A stretch of DNA of 64,000 bases from Arenimonas sp. SCN 70-307 (GCF_001724815.1 NZ_MEDO01000003.1:1-64000); one strand, 5' to 3'. Positions 56,130 to 64,000 are shown, counted from the first letter of the stretch. Translations and numbers: made by a program. The notes: a model not told the origin generated them from the letters alone.

Positions 56130-57554
56130 ATGAACGCTGTCGTTAACCTCAAGCACGACTTCAAGGTCGCCGACCTGTCCCTGGCCGACTGGGGCCGCAA
56201 GGAAATCGATATCGCCGAGCAGGAAATGCCGGGCCTGATGTCGATCCGCGAGAAGTACGCCGCCGCCAAGCCGCTCAAGGGCGTGCGCGTCACCGGCTCG
56301 CTGCACATGACCATCCAGACGGCCGTGCTGATCGAGACCCTCAAGGACCTCGGCGCCGACGTGCGCTGGGCCTCCTGCAACATCTTCTCCACCCAGGACC
56401 ACGCCGCGGCGGCCATCGCCAAGTCCGGCACCCCGGTGTTCGCCTGGAAGGGCGAGACCCTGGAGGAGTACTGGGACTGCACCCTCGACGCCATCAGCTT
56501 CCCGGGCGGCAAGGGCCCGGAGCTGGTGGTCGACGACGGCGGCGACGTCACCCTGCTGATCCACAAGGGCTATGAGCTCGAGCAGGGCGACACCACCTGG
56601 GTGAACTCGGCCTCGGGTTCGCACGAGGAGCAGGTGATCAAGGACCTGCTCAAGCGCGTCGCCAAGGAGCGCCCGGGCTTCTGGACCACCGTGGTGAAGG
56701 ACTGGAAGGGCGTCTCCGAGGAGACCACCACCGGCGTGCACCGCCTCTACCAGATGCTCGAGGCCGGCAAGCTGCTGGTCCCGGCCATCAACGTCAACGA
56801 CTCGGTCACCAAGTCCAAGTTCGACAACCTCTACGGCTGCCGCGAGTCGCTGGCCGACGGCCTCAAGCGCGCGATGGACGTGATGCTGGCCGGCAAGGTG
56901 GCCGTGGTCTGCGGCTACGGCGACGTCGGCAAGGGCTCGGCCCACTCGCTGCGCGCCTACGGCTGCCGCGTCGTCGTCACCGAGATCGACCCCATCAATG
57001 CCCTGCAGGCGGCGATGGAAGGCTTCGAGGTCAACACCGTCGAGAACACCCTGGGCCGCGGCGACATCTACGTCACCACCACCGGCAACAAGGACGTGCT
57101 GACGCTCGAGCACATGCAGGCCATGAAGGACCAGGCCATCGTCTGCAACATCGGCCACTTCGACAACGAGATCCAGGTCGACCGCCTGAACAATTCGGGC
57201 GCCGTGCGCCTGAACATCAAGCCGCAGGTCGACAAGTACACCTTCAAGAACGGCAACAGCATCTTCCTGCTGGCCGAGGGCCGCCTGGTGAACCTGGGCT
57301 GCGCCACCGGCCACCCCAGCTTCGTGATGTCGAACTCGTTCTCGAACCAGACCCTGGCCCAGATCGACCTGTGGGCCAACAAGGACGTGTACGAGAAGAA
57401 GGTCTACATCCTGCCCAAGAAGCTCGACGAGGAAGTGGCCCGCCTGCACCTCGAGAAGATCGGCGTGAAGCTGACCACGCTCACCGCCGAGCAGGCCGCC
57501 TACCTGGGCGTGCCGGTCGAAGGCCCCTACAAGCCCGAGCACTACCGCTACTGA
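56130..57554 (+). CDS. ahcY: Adenosylhomocysteinase (SAH hydrolase)
   Basis: NAD-dependent enzyme of 474 residues that splits S-adenosylhomocysteine to adenosine and homocysteine, clearing the product inhibitor of methyltransferases. Signatures: [54 protein letters not shown], the NAD fold [29 protein letters not shown] and the C-terminal P-Y-K-P-E-H-Y-R-Y. The ATG at 56130 is preceded by GGAG; an upstream in-frame extension runs into the riboswitch. Expression is under the SAH riboswitch. Confidence 0.97.
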   Translation: MNAVVNLKHDFKVADLSLADWGRKEIDIAEQEMPGLMSIREKYAAAKPLKGVRVTGSLHMTIQTAVLIETLKDLGADVRWASCNIFSTQDHAAAAIAKSGTPVFAWKGETLEEYWDCTLDAISFPGGKGPELVVDDGGDVTLLIHKGYELEQGDTTWVNSASGSHEEQVIKDLLKRVAKERPGFWTTVVKDWKGVSEETTTGVHRLYQMLEAGKLLVPAINVNDSVTKSKFDNLYGCRESLADGLKRAMDVMLAGKVAVVCGYGDVGKGSAHSLRAYGCRVVVTEIDPINALQAAMEGFEVNTVENTLGRGDIYVTTTGNKDVLTLEHMQAMKDQAIVCNIGHFDNEIQVDRLNNSGAVRLNIKPQVDKYTFKNGNSIFLLAEGRLVNLGCATGHPSFVMSNSFSNQTLAQIDLWANKDVYEKKVYILPKKLDEEVARLHLEKIGVKLTTLTAEQAAYLGVPVEGPYKPEHYRY

Positions 57555-57558
57555 GCCG

Positions 57559-57583
57559 AAGAAACGGGGTCAGGTTCACTTCC
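57559..57583. repeat. REP-like element, half copy
   Basis: One arm of the AACGGGGTCAGGTTCACTT repeat, directly after the ahcY stop, without its complementary arm. It is the same orientation as the left arms of the full copies at 23664 and 58394. Confidence 0.8.
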
Positions 57584-57600
57584 TGACCCGCGAGACCTGG

Positions 57601-57628
57601 ACGGGCGCCTTCGGGCGCCCGTTTCTTT
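57601..57628 (+). terminator. Rho-independent terminator of ahcY
   Basis: Stem ACGGGCGCC/GGCGCCCGT (57601-57609 with 57614-57622) with a TTCG tetraloop, followed by TTCTTTT. Confidence 0.92.
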
Positions 57629-57652
57629 TGCGGCTCCTGTTGGGTTCTTTTG

Positions 57653-57809
57653 TTCAACACGGATAAGGGCGGATGAACACGGATAAACACGGATAAAGCA
57701 ATTCTTTATGGGCTTTCGCCGCGGATCGGCAATTCCCTGCAAAAGCCCTCCAAATCGCTCTTGCTCTATCCGTGTTTATCCGTGTTCATCCGCCCTTATC
57801 CGTGTTCAA
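57653..57809. repeat. 157-bp inverted-repeat element built of CACGGATAA units
   Basis: Arms of 43 bases (57653-57695 and 57767-57809) are reverse complements with one mismatch, separated by a 71-base centre. Each arm contains three CACGGATA units spaced by GGGCGGATGAA or AA. No open reading frame lies in the centre. It looks like a dispersed intergenic element or small nonautonomous mobile element; its right arm ends 9 bases before the stop of the next gene. Confidence 0.85.
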
Positions 57810-57817
57810 ACCGCTCT

Positions 57818-58372
57818 TTACCTCCAGTTCGCGTGCGCGGACCAGAAGGCGACGCTGCGGGTGTAGGCCTCGCGGTCGAGGGGCACGCCCGAGCCGCCTT
57901 CTTCCACGCCCAGGGCGTTGCGCATCATGGTGATGGGCACCATCGGGATCTCGGCCGGTTCCATGGTGTACAGGCAGCCGACGATGCCCCAGTCGGCGGC
58001 GATGGGCGTGCCCTCCTTCGCCATCTGTTCGCGGCTGTAGAGGATGGGCACGAGGTAATTGGCCACCGGCGGCTCCAGACCTTCGAACCAGCGGACCAGC
58101 ACCGGCAGCTCGGCCGGCGTGCGGGCCTCGTAGGCGCTGCGCAGCTGGTGGCGGTTGGCGTCGGTGATGGCGATGACCGAGCAGCGGGTCGAGGTCCAGT
58201 TGCGGTGCACGTGCAGGCGGCAGAAGGGGGCGTAGCCGGGCAGCACGGCCACCGGCGCTTCGGCGTTGAGGCGCTCGACGAACTGTTCGGCCGTGATGTC
58301 CTGGATGGCGGTGCGGCGGCCGTCGCCGGGGAACAGGCGGCGGCGGGCGAAGTCGGTCAATTCGATGCTCAT
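57818..58372 (-). CDS. Conserved hypothetical protein (probably DUF3228 family)
   Basis: Protein of 184 residues, soluble, no signal peptide or membrane helix. Features such as VLPGYAPFCRLHVHRNW, YLVPILYSREQMAKEG, I-V-G-C-L-Y-T-M-E-P-A-E-I-P-M-V-P-I-T-M-M-R-N-A-L-G and GGSGVPLDREAY match what I recall of the DUF3228 family, whose function is unknown. It lies on the minus strand between ahcY and metF, flanked by two repeat elements. Confidence 0.78.
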   Translation of the reverse strand: MSIELTDFARRRLFPGDGRRTAIQDITAEQFVERLNAEAPVAVLPGYAPFCRLHVHRNWTSTRCSVIAITDANRHQLRSAYEARTPAELPVLVRWFEGLEPPVANYLVPILYSREQMAKEGTPIAADWGIVGCLYTMEPAEIPMVPITMMRNALGVEEGGSGVPLDREAYTRSVAFWSAHANWR

Positions 58373-58393
58373 GCCGCCATTGTCGCAAAGCCG

Positions 58394-58491
58394 GGAAAAG
58401 AAACGGGGTCAGGTTCACTTCCGGGGAGCGCGCCCCGGCGGGCCGCCGCGCTGCCTTGCCCCGGAAGTGAACCTGACCCCGTTTCTTTTCC
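58394..58491. repeat. REP-like palindrome, copy 2 (33-bp perfect arms)
   Basis: Arms 58394-58426 and 58459-58491 are perfect reverse complements; the 32-base centre is GC-rich. The outer 27 bases match copy 1 at 23664-23719 except for 2 bases at the tips. The right edge adjoins the putative -35 region of metF. Confidence 0.9.
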
Positions 58492-58519
58492 TTGCTTCAC
58501 TTTCATCCGGATGGAGAGA

Positions 58520-58525
58520 TAGACT
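58520..58525 (+). promoter_or_regulatory. Putative -10 element of metF
   Basis: TAGACT, preceded at 18 bp by TTCACT (58496-58501), which lies just outside the REP-like palindrome. Confidence 0.45.
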
Positions 58526-58552
58526 GGCGGCATCCGCCACGGCCCCGACCCC

Positions 58553-59377
58553 ATGACCGCCATCAGCCTCGAGTTCTACCCGCCCAAGAACGACGAGCAG
58601 CGCGCCCAGCTCGACCGCACGGTCCGGCGCCTGGCGCCGCGTGCGCCGCAGTTCGTGTCGGTCACCTTCGGCGCCGGCGGCTCGACCCTGAGCTACACGC
58701 CCGAGACCGTGCGCAGCCTGCGCCAGGACCACGGCCTCGACGCCGCGCCGCACCTGAGCTGCATGGGCGGCACCCGCGCCGAACTTCGCGAGCTGCTGCA
58801 GCTCTACCGCGCGCTCGGCTGCCGCCGCATCGTTGCGCTGCGCGGCGACCTGCCTTCGGGCATGGCCCGCATGGGCGAGTTCCGCTACGCCTCCGACCTG
58901 GTGGCCTTCATCCGCGAAGAACACGGCGACCACTTCCGCATCGAAGTGGGCTGCTACCCCGAGACCCACCCGCAGGCCGAGGACGCGCTCGCCGACCTGC
59001 GCCACTTCAAGGCCAAGGTCGACGCCGGCGCCGATTCGGCCATCACCCAGTATTTCTTCAACGCCGATGCCTATTTCCGCTTCGTCGACGACGTGCGCGC
59101 GGCCGGCGTCGGCATCCCGGTGATCCCCGGCATCATGCCGATCTCGAACTTCAGCCAGCTGCGGCGCTTCTCGGAAGCCTGCGGCGCCGAGATCCCGCGC
59201 TGGATGGCCAAGCGCATGCAGGCCTACGGCGATGATGCCGAGTCGATCCGCGAGTTCGCCGCCGACGCGGTGGCGGCCATGTGCCGCCGCCTGCTCGAGG
59301 GCGGCGCGCCCGAGCTGCACTTCTATACGCTGAACCTGGCCAAGCCCACCGAGGCCGTGCTCTCGCGCCTGGGCTGA
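58553..59377 (+). CDS. metF: 5,10-methylenetetrahydrofolate reductase
   Basis: FAD enzyme of 274 residues that reduces 5,10-methylene-THF to 5-methyl-THF for methionine synthesis. Motifs: SLEFYPPKNDEQR, VSVTFGAGGSTL, H-L-S-C-M-G, RRIVALRGDLP, IEVGCYPETHPQA, DSAITQYFFNADAYFRF, PVIPGIMPI and a final LHFYTLNLAKPT. Length is usual for bacteria without the regulatory domain. With metK and ahcY nearby it completes much of the methyl cycle in this region. No clear ribosome site precedes the ATG. Confidence 0.96.
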   Translation: MTAISLEFYPPKNDEQRAQLDRTVRRLAPRAPQFVSVTFGAGGSTLSYTPETVRSLRQDHGLDAAPHLSCMGGTRAELRELLQLYRALGCRRIVALRGDLPSGMARMGEFRYASDLVAFIREEHGDHFRIEVGCYPETHPQAEDALADLRHFKAKVDAGADSAITQYFFNADAYFRFVDDVRAAGVGIPVIPGIMPISNFSQLRRFSEACGAEIPRWMAKRMQAYGDDAESIREFAADAVAAMCRRLLEGGAPELHFYTLNLAKPTEAVLSRLG

Positions 59378-59398
59378 AAACGGCGCTAACCTTCCGGC

Positions 59399-59938
59399 GT
59401 GACCCGCGCCGCGCTCCTGTTGCTTGCCTGCCTGTGCCTGCCCGCGCCCGCCGCCGCGCAGGCGGTGTTCCGCTGCGTCGGCGCCGACGGCCAGAGCGTG
59501 TTCAGCGACCAGCCCTGCCGCTCGCAGGGCGCGGTGGAGCGGCAGGCGCCGCCCCCGCCGGTGGCCAGCGCCCGGGGCGTCGTCTCCGGCACCGGCAGCA
59601 CCGCCGAGGGCTGCGCGCGCAGTCTCGAGGCACTGCGCCTGGGCGTGCGCGGTGCGCTCGAGGCGCGCGACGTCAACCGACTCGCCACCCACTACCACTG
59701 GGCCGGCACCAGCGCCGGCGCCGGGCGCTACCTGATGGACAGCCTCGAGGCGATCGCCAGCCGCCCGATGGTCTCGGTGGAGTTCGTCTCCGACGCGCCG
59801 CCCCGGGCCGACGGCCAGCCGCCGGCGCCGCCGCGCGCGCTCCGGGTCGAGCAGGCGGCCGGCATGGCCGACGCCGGCGCCGTGCGCACCGACTTCCTGC
59901 TGCGCCGCCACGCCGGCTGCTGGTGGATCGAGCTCTAG
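59399..59938 (+). CDS. Exported DUF4124-type protein
   Basis: Protein of 179 residues with a signal peptide (about 1-20, ending in AAAQA). The short segment AVFRCVGADGQSVFSDQPCRSQGAVER is a DUF4124-like motif (Y/F-x-C-x-x-x-D-G-x-x-x-F/Y-S-D-x-P-C). The C-terminal two-thirds is a separate small alpha/beta domain (RSLEALRLGVRGALEARDVNRLATHYHW) with no assignment. The start is GTG at 59399, 21 bases past metF; it may be co-transcribed with it. Confidence 0.75.
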   Translation: MTRAALLLLACLCLPAPAAAQAVFRCVGADGQSVFSDQPCRSQGAVERQAPPPPVASARGVVSGTGSTAEGCARSLEALRLGVRGALEARDVNRLATHYHWAGTSAGAGRYLMDSLEAIASRPMVSVEFVSDAPPRADGQPPAPPRALRVEQAAGMADAGAVRTDFLLRRHAGCWWIEL

Positions 59939-59952
59939 GCCCCGCGCCCGGC

Positions 59953-59958
59953 TAGAAT
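59953..59958 (+). promoter_or_regulatory. -10 element of ilvE
   Basis: TAGAAT, as before dusB; transcription would start near 59965, giving a leader of about 18 bases that includes GGAG. Confidence 0.5.
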
Positions 59959-59982
59959 CGCGGCTTGCCCCCGGAGCCGCGC

Positions 59983-60900
59983 ATGAGCATGAACTACCCC
60001 GAACACATCTGGCACAACGGCCGCATCAAGCCCTGGGCCGAAGCCACCGTGCACGTGATGGCGCACGGCCTGCACTACGGCAGCTCGGTGTTCGAGGGCA
60101 TCCGCAGCTACCCCACGCCGAAGGGCCAGGCCATCTTCCGCCTCGGCGAGCACCTCAAGCGGCTTTACGCGTCGGCCAGGATCTACGACATGGCCATCCC
60201 CTACGACTCCGACACGCTGGCCGCCGCCTGCCGCGACGTGATCAAGGCGAATGGTTTGGCGCGCGCCTACCTGCGACCGATCGCCTACCGCGGCCTGGGC
60301 GGCTTCGGCCTGTCGGCCGAGACGCCGGTGGACGTGGCGGTGGCGGCCTGGCACATGGGTCCCTACCTCGGCCCGGACGTGCTCGAGGCCGGCATCGACG
60401 CCTGCGTGTCGAGCTGGCAGCGTTTCGCGCCCAACACCATCCCGGCCGGCGCCAAGGCCGGCGGCAACTACCTCAACGGCCAGCTGGTGGCGCGCGAGGC
60501 GCGGCGCCTGGGCTTCGGCGAGGGCATCGCGCTGGCCTCCACCGGCCTGCTCAGCGAAGGCGCGGGCGAGAACCTGTTCCTGGTGTTCGACGGCGCGCTG
60601 CACACCACGCCGGTGAGCGCGGCGCTGCTCAACGGCATCACCCGCAACACCATCATCACCCTGGCGCGCGACGCCGGCATCGAGGTGGTCGAGCGCGACC
60701 TGCCGCGCGAATACCTCTACCTGTGCGACGAGCTGTTCATGTGCGGCACCGCCGCCGAGATCACGCCCATCCGCAGCGTCGACGGCCGCCCGGTCGGCAC
60801 CGGCAAACCCGGCGCGCTTACCCGCCGCCTGCAGTCGCTGTTCTTCGGCCTCTTCGACGGCAGCACGCCCGACAAGCGCGGCTGGCTCGACTACGTCTGA
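59983..60900 (+). CDS. ilvE: Branched-chain amino acid aminotransferase
   Basis: PLP enzyme of 305 residues catalysing the last step of Val, Leu and Ile synthesis and the first step of their breakdown. Fold-IV motifs: HGLHYGSSVFEGIR, R-L-G-E-H-L-K-R-L, IPAGAKAGGNYLNGQL with PLP Lys158, SEGAGENLFLV, GITRNTIITLA and C-G-T-A-A-E-I-T-P-I. The start at 59983 follows GGAG by 7 bases and fits the TAGAAT promoter; an upstream in-frame TTG would begin at the transcription start. It ends with a 10-base convergent overlap with the histidine kinase gene. Confidence 0.95.
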   Translation: MSMNYPEHIWHNGRIKPWAEATVHVMAHGLHYGSSVFEGIRSYPTPKGQAIFRLGEHLKRLYASARIYDMAIPYDSDTLAAACRDVIKANGLARAYLRPIAYRGLGGFGLSAETPVDVAVAAWHMGPYLGPDVLEAGIDACVSSWQRFAPNTIPAGAKAGGNYLNGQLVAREARRLGFGEGIALASTGLLSEGAGENLFLVFDGALHTTPVSAALLNGITRNTIITLARDAGIEVVERDLPREYLYLCDELFMCGTAAEITPIRSVDGRPVGTGKPGALTRRLQSLFFGLFDGSTPDKRGWLDYV

Positions 60901-62174
60901 ACAAAGCGCAGGATGGCGACGGCGCCGCGCTCGGGGCGGGGGGCGATGCTGACGGTCCAGCCGTAGAGTTCGCACAGGCGGCGCACGATCGACAGGCCGA
61001 TGCCGCCGCCGATGGTGCCGCCGGCGCCGGAGCCGCGGTAGCCGCGTTCGAACAGGCGCGCGGCGTCTTCCTCGCTCAGGCCCGGGCCGGTGTCCTCGAT
61101 GCGCACCTGGCCGGCCTCGACCACGATGCGCACCTCGCCCTCGGAGGTGTACTTGCAGGCGTTGCCCACCAGGTTGCCCAGGGCCACCGCCAGCACCGCC
61201 TCGGGCGCCTCGACCTCGACGGCCGCGTCGCCCTCCACCAGCACCGTCACTGGCTTGCCGCCCAGCTGGGTGCGGGCCGCCTCGGCCAGCTGTTCGCTGA
61301 GCTTGAGCAGGTAGGTGCGGCCGGTGCCGCGCTCGTTGCGCGACAGCATCAGCAGCGCCGTGGTCAGGTCGGTGCACTGCTGGGCCGCGCGGTCCACGCG
61401 CTCCAGGCGCTGGCGCATCTTCGGCGCCAGGTCCGGGTTGGCCAGCATGAGTTCGGTCGCGCCGCGGATGACCGCCAGCGGCGTGCGCAGCTCGTGGCTC
61501 ACGTCGGAATTGAACTCGCGGTCGCGCTTGACCAGGGTGGTCATGCGCTCGGCGTAACCATCGAGCGCGGCGGCCAGCTGGCCGACCTCGTCCTGGGCGA
61601 AGTGCGGCGCCAGCTTCTCGGGCTGCTCGCGCCCGGCCAGGCGCTCGAGCCGGCGCGCCAGCTCGGTCACGGGGCTGATGACGCGCTTGCTCGACCACAC
61701 GCCGATCACCAGCGACAGCACCGAGAACAGCGCCACCACGCCCACCAGCGCATAGGTCAGCTGCTGCTGGCTGGCGCGTTCCTGGGCGATGTCGTAGCTC
61801 AGGAAGAACCAGTAGTCGTCGTCCTTCTTCACCGCCAGCTTGTAGGTCCGGCTGCGGCCTCGCTCGTCGGTCTCGGTGACGTCGTGCACGCCGTCGGGCA
61901 GGTCGCGCCAGTTGAAGGGCACGTTGCCGAAGCGGCGCTCGCTGTAGACGATGCCGGTGATCTTCTCGAACGGCAGGCCGCCGGCGCCCTCCGGGTCGCG
62001 ATAGAACTGCTCGGCGTAGTCGTCGACGTTCTGCACCAGCGCTTCGCCGATCAGCTGGTCCTCGAGCTGCTCGCGCAGCAGCACCGTGGCGACGGCGAAC
62101 AGGCCGGTCAGCCCGAAGCCGAGCAGGAAAAAGGACAGGATGATCCGGCTGCGAAGCCTACGCCGGTAGCGCAT
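60891..62174 (-). CDS. Sensor histidine kinase (ColS-like)
   Basis: Inner-membrane kinase of 427 residues: two membrane helices (about 9-30 and 139-160) bracket a periplasmic loop of about 110 residues containing acidic and aromatic residues (YAEQFYRDPEG, VHDVTETDERG). A HAMP segment follows, then DHp with the phospho-His in SDVSHELRTPL, and the ATPase boxes NLVGNACKYT, EDTGPGL and GGGIGLSIVRRL. It begins 3 bases after the response-regulator stop, forming one operon. The pair resembles Xanthomonas ColR/ColS, from memory, which respond to metals and envelope stress. Confidence 0.9.
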   Translation of the reverse strand: MRYRRRLRSRIILSFFLLGFGLTGLFAVATVLLREQLEDQLIGEALVQNVDDYAEQFYRDPEGAGGLPFEKITGIVYSERRFGNVPFNWRDLPDGVHDVTETDERGRSRTYKLAVKKDDDYWFFLSYDIAQERASQQQLTYALVGVVALFSVLSLVIGVWSSKRVISPVTELARRLERLAGREQPEKLAPHFAQDEVGQLAAALDGYAERMTTLVKRDREFNSDVSHELRTPLAVIRGATELMLANPDLAPKMRQRLERVDRAAQQCTDLTTALLMLSRNERGTGRTYLLKLSEQLAEAARTQLGGKPVTVLVEGDAAVEVEAPEAVLAVALGNLVGNACKYTSEGEVRIVVEAGQVRIEDTGPGLSEEDAARLFERGYRGSGAGGTIGGGIGLSIVRRLCELYGWTVSIAPRPERGAVAILRFVQT

Positions 62175-62177
62175 GGC

Positions 62178-62858
62178 TCAGCCCGCGTCAGGAGCGGCGA
62201 TGCGGTAACCGATGCCGTGGCGGGTCTGGATCAGCGCCGTGTCGAAGGGCTTGTCCACCGCCGCACGCAGGCCGTGGATGTGCACGCGCAGGGAATCGGA
62301 GTCGGGCAGTTCCTCGCCCCAGACGCGGGTCTCGAGTTCCTGGCGGGTGACCACCGAGGGCGAAGCCTCCATCAGCGACTGCAGGATCTTGAGCGCGGTG
62401 GGGTTGAGCTGCAGCAGCTTGCCGCCGCGGCGCACCTCGAGCGTGTCGAGGTTGTACTCAAGCTCGCCCACCTGCAGCACGCGCGGCTGGGCGGCCTTGC
62501 CACGCCTGGCCAGTACGGCCAGGCGGGCTTCCACTTCCTGCAGCGCGAAGGGCTTGACCAGGTAGTCGTCGGCGCCCGAGTCGAAACCCTCGAGCTTGTG
62601 GTCGAGCGAATCGCGGGCCGTGAGCATCAGCACCGGCGTCTGCTTGCGGCCTTCCTGGCGCAGCTTGCGGCAGACCTCCAGGCCATCCATGCCCGGCAGG
62701 TTGAGGTCGAGCACGATCGCATCGAAGTCGTTGACCACCGCCAGGTGCAGGCCGGTCACGCCGTCGGCGGCGTAATCGACCGTGTGGCCGCGGTCCTCGA
62801 GGTAATCCCCGAGGTTGGCGGCGATGTCGCGGTTGTCTTCGACAACGAGGATTCGCAT
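62178..62858 (-). CDS. OmpR-family response regulator (ColR-like)
   Basis: Protein of 226 residues: receiver domain (ILVVEDNRD, phospho-Asp in AIVLDLNLPGMDG, Thr in LMLTARD, Lys in LVKPF) and a winged-helix DNA-binding domain (L-Q-L-N-P-T-A-L-K-I-L-Q, SLRVHIHGLRAAVDKPF, TRHGIGYRI). It is the first gene of the two-component pair. The receiver start RILVVEDN-RDIAANLGDYLEDRGHTV is nearly identical to what I recall of Xanthomonas ColR; I have not given the symbol because this is memory, not a search. Confidence 0.93.
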   Translation of the reverse strand: MRILVVEDNRDIAANLGDYLEDRGHTVDYAADGVTGLHLAVVNDFDAIVLDLNLPGMDGLEVCRKLRQEGRKQTPVLMLTARDSLDHKLEGFDSGADDYLVKPFALQEVEARLAVLARRGKAAQPRVLQVGELEYNLDTLEVRRGGKLLQLNPTALKILQSLMEASPSVVTRQELETRVWGEELPDSDSLRVHIHGLRAAVDKPFDTALIQTRHGIGYRIAAPDAG

Positions 62859-62862
62859 CCGG

Positions 62863-63333
62863 TCACTCGCCCAGGTCGTTCTTGTTGATGGCGTTCTGCT
62901 GGCGGTGCAGGCGGTCGCGCGACTCTTCCATGTTGCGGCGGCGCTCGGCCACGGTCTGGCAACGGGTCACCTTGCGGTGGCTGCCGGTCGGGCGGCTATG
63001 CTCGCAGACCAGGCGGCTGTCGGCGCGGGCCTGGGTCAGGATGGTGTTGATCTTTTCCTGCTCGTTGAAGACGGTGGCCTTGGTCGGCTCGTCGAGCTCC
63101 TCGACCGAGTCCACGCCGGCGAGCTGCTGGGTGATGCGGTCGAGCGCCTCGCGCACCGCGGCGCGGTCCTTGGCGCTGAGTTCGGCATAGGTCTTGCCGT
63201 CGGAAAGCTCGCTCTCGATGCCGGCGCGCTGGGCGGCGAAGTCGCCCTCGGCGAGGGCCAGCTGGCCTTCCTGGGCGGCGAAGGCGAAGCCCGGCGCCAG
63301 GACCAGCAGGCAGGTGATCAGGGTCTTTCTCAT
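62863..63333 (-). CDS. Small exported protein upstream of the two-component pair
   Basis: Protein of 156 residues with a signal peptide (about 1-20, ending in FAFAA). The mature protein is charged and helical (ELSAKDRAAVREALDRITQQLAG, ERRRNMEESRDRLHRQQNAINKN), with two Cys residues (near 108 and 124) that could form a disulphide. I do not recognise a domain. It ends 4 bases before the response-regulator start, so it is likely co-transcribed and may be an accessory periplasmic sensor. Confidence 0.78.
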   Translation of the reverse strand: MRKTLITCLLVLAPGFAFAAQEGQLALAEGDFAAQRAGIESELSDGKTYAELSAKDRAAVREALDRITQQLAGVDSVEELDEPTKATVFNEQEKINTILTQARADSRLVCEHSRPTGSHRKVTRCQTVAERRRNMEESRDRLHRQQNAINKNDLGE

Positions 63334-63432
63334 CGGGGGACTCCTATTTATTTGTTTTCGAGGACGGAGTTTCGATTCTTACCACACGTCCACGCGGTGT
63401 AAACAGGCCGGAAGGCAGGGGCCTGCGCCGGG

Positions 63433-63462
63433 AAAAGAAAAGGCCCGGGACGAGCCCGGGCC
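63433..63462 (-). terminator. Rho-independent terminator on the minus strand
   Basis: Stem GGCCCGGG/CCCGGGCC (63455-63462 with 63442-63449), 5-base loop, then TTTTCTTTT. It ends transcripts coming from rimK or from the candidate small RNA. Confidence 0.92.
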
Positions 63463-63583
63463 GAAAGGTTGCTTACTGCCCCGATTGCCGTTAATCCAGT
63501 TGTGCCACCTGACGAGGAGGACCGCGGGTCTACCGGCCGAGCAAGCCTAGGCGCGGCGGTATTAAGTCTTCGTTAAATCCGAC
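63463..63583 (-). ncRNA. Candidate small RNA or rimK 3' UTR
   Basis: The 121 bases between the rimK stop and a strong terminator contain no gene. On the minus strand they hold a GCGCCTAGGCTTGC palindromic stretch, a short GACC-CGC-GGTC stem, an unpaired-looking CCTCCTCG and a TTAATACC box near the 5' side. A transcript ending at 63433 would be roughly 100-140 nt. This could be a stand-alone or 3'UTR-derived sRNA; I cannot name it. Confidence 0.35.
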
Positions 63584-64000
63584 TCAGGCTTTGGTTAATC
63601 CCGACCGGCGGCGACGGGGCACTTTCGGGGCCGGACGGACCCCGGCGGCCGTGAAGTCGATGATCGAGGCCGCCACGTCCACTCCGGAGGCCGCTTCGAT
63701 GCCCTCCAGGCCCGGCGAAGAGTTCACCTCCAGCACCAATGGCCCGGATTTCGACCGCAGAAGGTCCACGCCTGCAACACCCAGGCCCATCACCCGGGCG
63801 GCCCGGCGGGCAGTGTCGATTTCCGCCTCCGACAGCTCGACCGGGCTGGCCGTGCCACCCCGGTGCAGGTTCGAGCGGAACTCGCCCTCGCTGGCCTGGC
63901 GGCGCATGGCCGCCACCACCTGGTCGCCGACCACGAAGCAGCGCAGGTCGGCGCCCTTGGCCTCGGCGACGAACTCCTGCACCAGGAAGTTGGCGTACAG
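63584..64000 (-). CDS. rimK: Ribosomal protein S6 modification / ATP-grasp ligase RimK (3' part)
   Basis: The last 138 codons of an ATP-grasp ligase whose 5' end lies beyond the window. RimK adds glutamate residues to the C-terminus of ribosomal protein S6. Visible: [42 protein letters not shown], the metal-ligand segment [17 protein letters not shown] and a final [10 protein letters not shown] tail. These match RimK closely. The following 121 bases and terminator are described separately. Confidence 0.92.
   Translation of the reverse strand: MYANFLVQEFVAEAKGADLRCFVVGDQVVAAMRRQASEGEFRSNLHRGGTASPVELSEAEIDTARRAARVMGLGVAGVDLLRSKSGPLVLEVNSSPGLEGIEAASGVDVAASIIDFTAAGVRPAPKVPRRRRSGLTKA

Noticed and set aside
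60723-62888. A 721-codon plus-strand frame opposite the two-component system
   Set aside because: Antisense to a clear histidine kinase and response regulator; no domain of its own.

Overview
The window is a very GC-rich (about 70% by eye) stretch of gammaproteobacterial chromosome. It most resembles the Xanthomonadaceae/Lysobacteraceae (Lysobacter, Luteimonas, Arenimonas and relatives). Reasons: three large TonB-dependent receptors, a FadE-type acyl-CoA dehydrogenase, GTP-dependent PEP carboxykinase, an SAH riboswitch before ahcY, a yybP-ykoY riboswitch before a TMEM165/GDT1 gene, a ColRS-like two-component pair and dispersed REP-like palindromes. Genes are packed tightly, with many ATGA, GTGA or 8-nt start/stop overlaps. 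I see no tRNA, rRNA, CRISPR array or prophage. The only mobile-element remnant is the right end of an ISL3-type insertion sequence at the left edge.

Layout. 1-5.1 kb: IS end, a TonB receptor, then a sigma/anti-sigma/DUF4097 operon. 5.1-13.8 kb: pckG; a TetR gene divergent from an alpha/beta hydrolase-fadE-thioesterase operon; glutathione-dependent formaldehyde detoxification (adhC, fghA). 13.8-22 kb: an MFS carrier, a GMC oxidoreductase, LemA with an M48 protease, a serine hydrolase, and a Lys/Ala-rich histone-H1-like protein with a long noncoding upstream region. 22-30 kb: gcvH and gcvT, an FbpAB iron transporter without its ATPase, NfeD/slipin, and a FecA-like receptor with a Fur-like site. 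30-38.8 kb: a second sigma/anti-sigma module with a PDZ protein, two tandem paralogous Sel1-like proteins, a manganese riboswitch with exporter, a GGDEF protein, a nucleoside transporter and a ribokinase-like gene. 38.8-44.2 kb: a Fur-type siderophore receptor with a PepSY protein, dusB, and a membrane hydrolase. 44.3-52.2 kb: an accessory block with two sigma-like genes translationally coupled to a 1408-residue Ser/Thr kinase with a beta-propeller region, followed by a small exported protein and an outer-membrane barrel. 52.2-54.5 kb: an LpxH-like phosphoesterase and an OlsF-like acyltransferase fusion. 54.7-60.9 kb: the activated-methyl cycle (metK, SAH riboswitch, ahcY, metF) interspersed with palindromic repeats, then ilvE. 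60.9-64 kb: a two-component system, a small exported protein, a possible small RNA, and the 3' part of rimK.

The most unusual observations are two apparent internal deletions in conserved genes. The essential gene metK has lost about 107 nt and is out of frame. The LpxH-like phosphoesterase seems to have lost about 65-70 codons in frame, including catalytic residues. Either the assembly is faulty at these points or both genes are genuinely damaged. Other points of interest are the kinase module, a probably leaderless divergent TetR operon with matching inverted-repeat operators, and two candidate small-RNA loci. Everything here was read by eye. Family names rest on motifs and recollection of family sequences, not on database searches.
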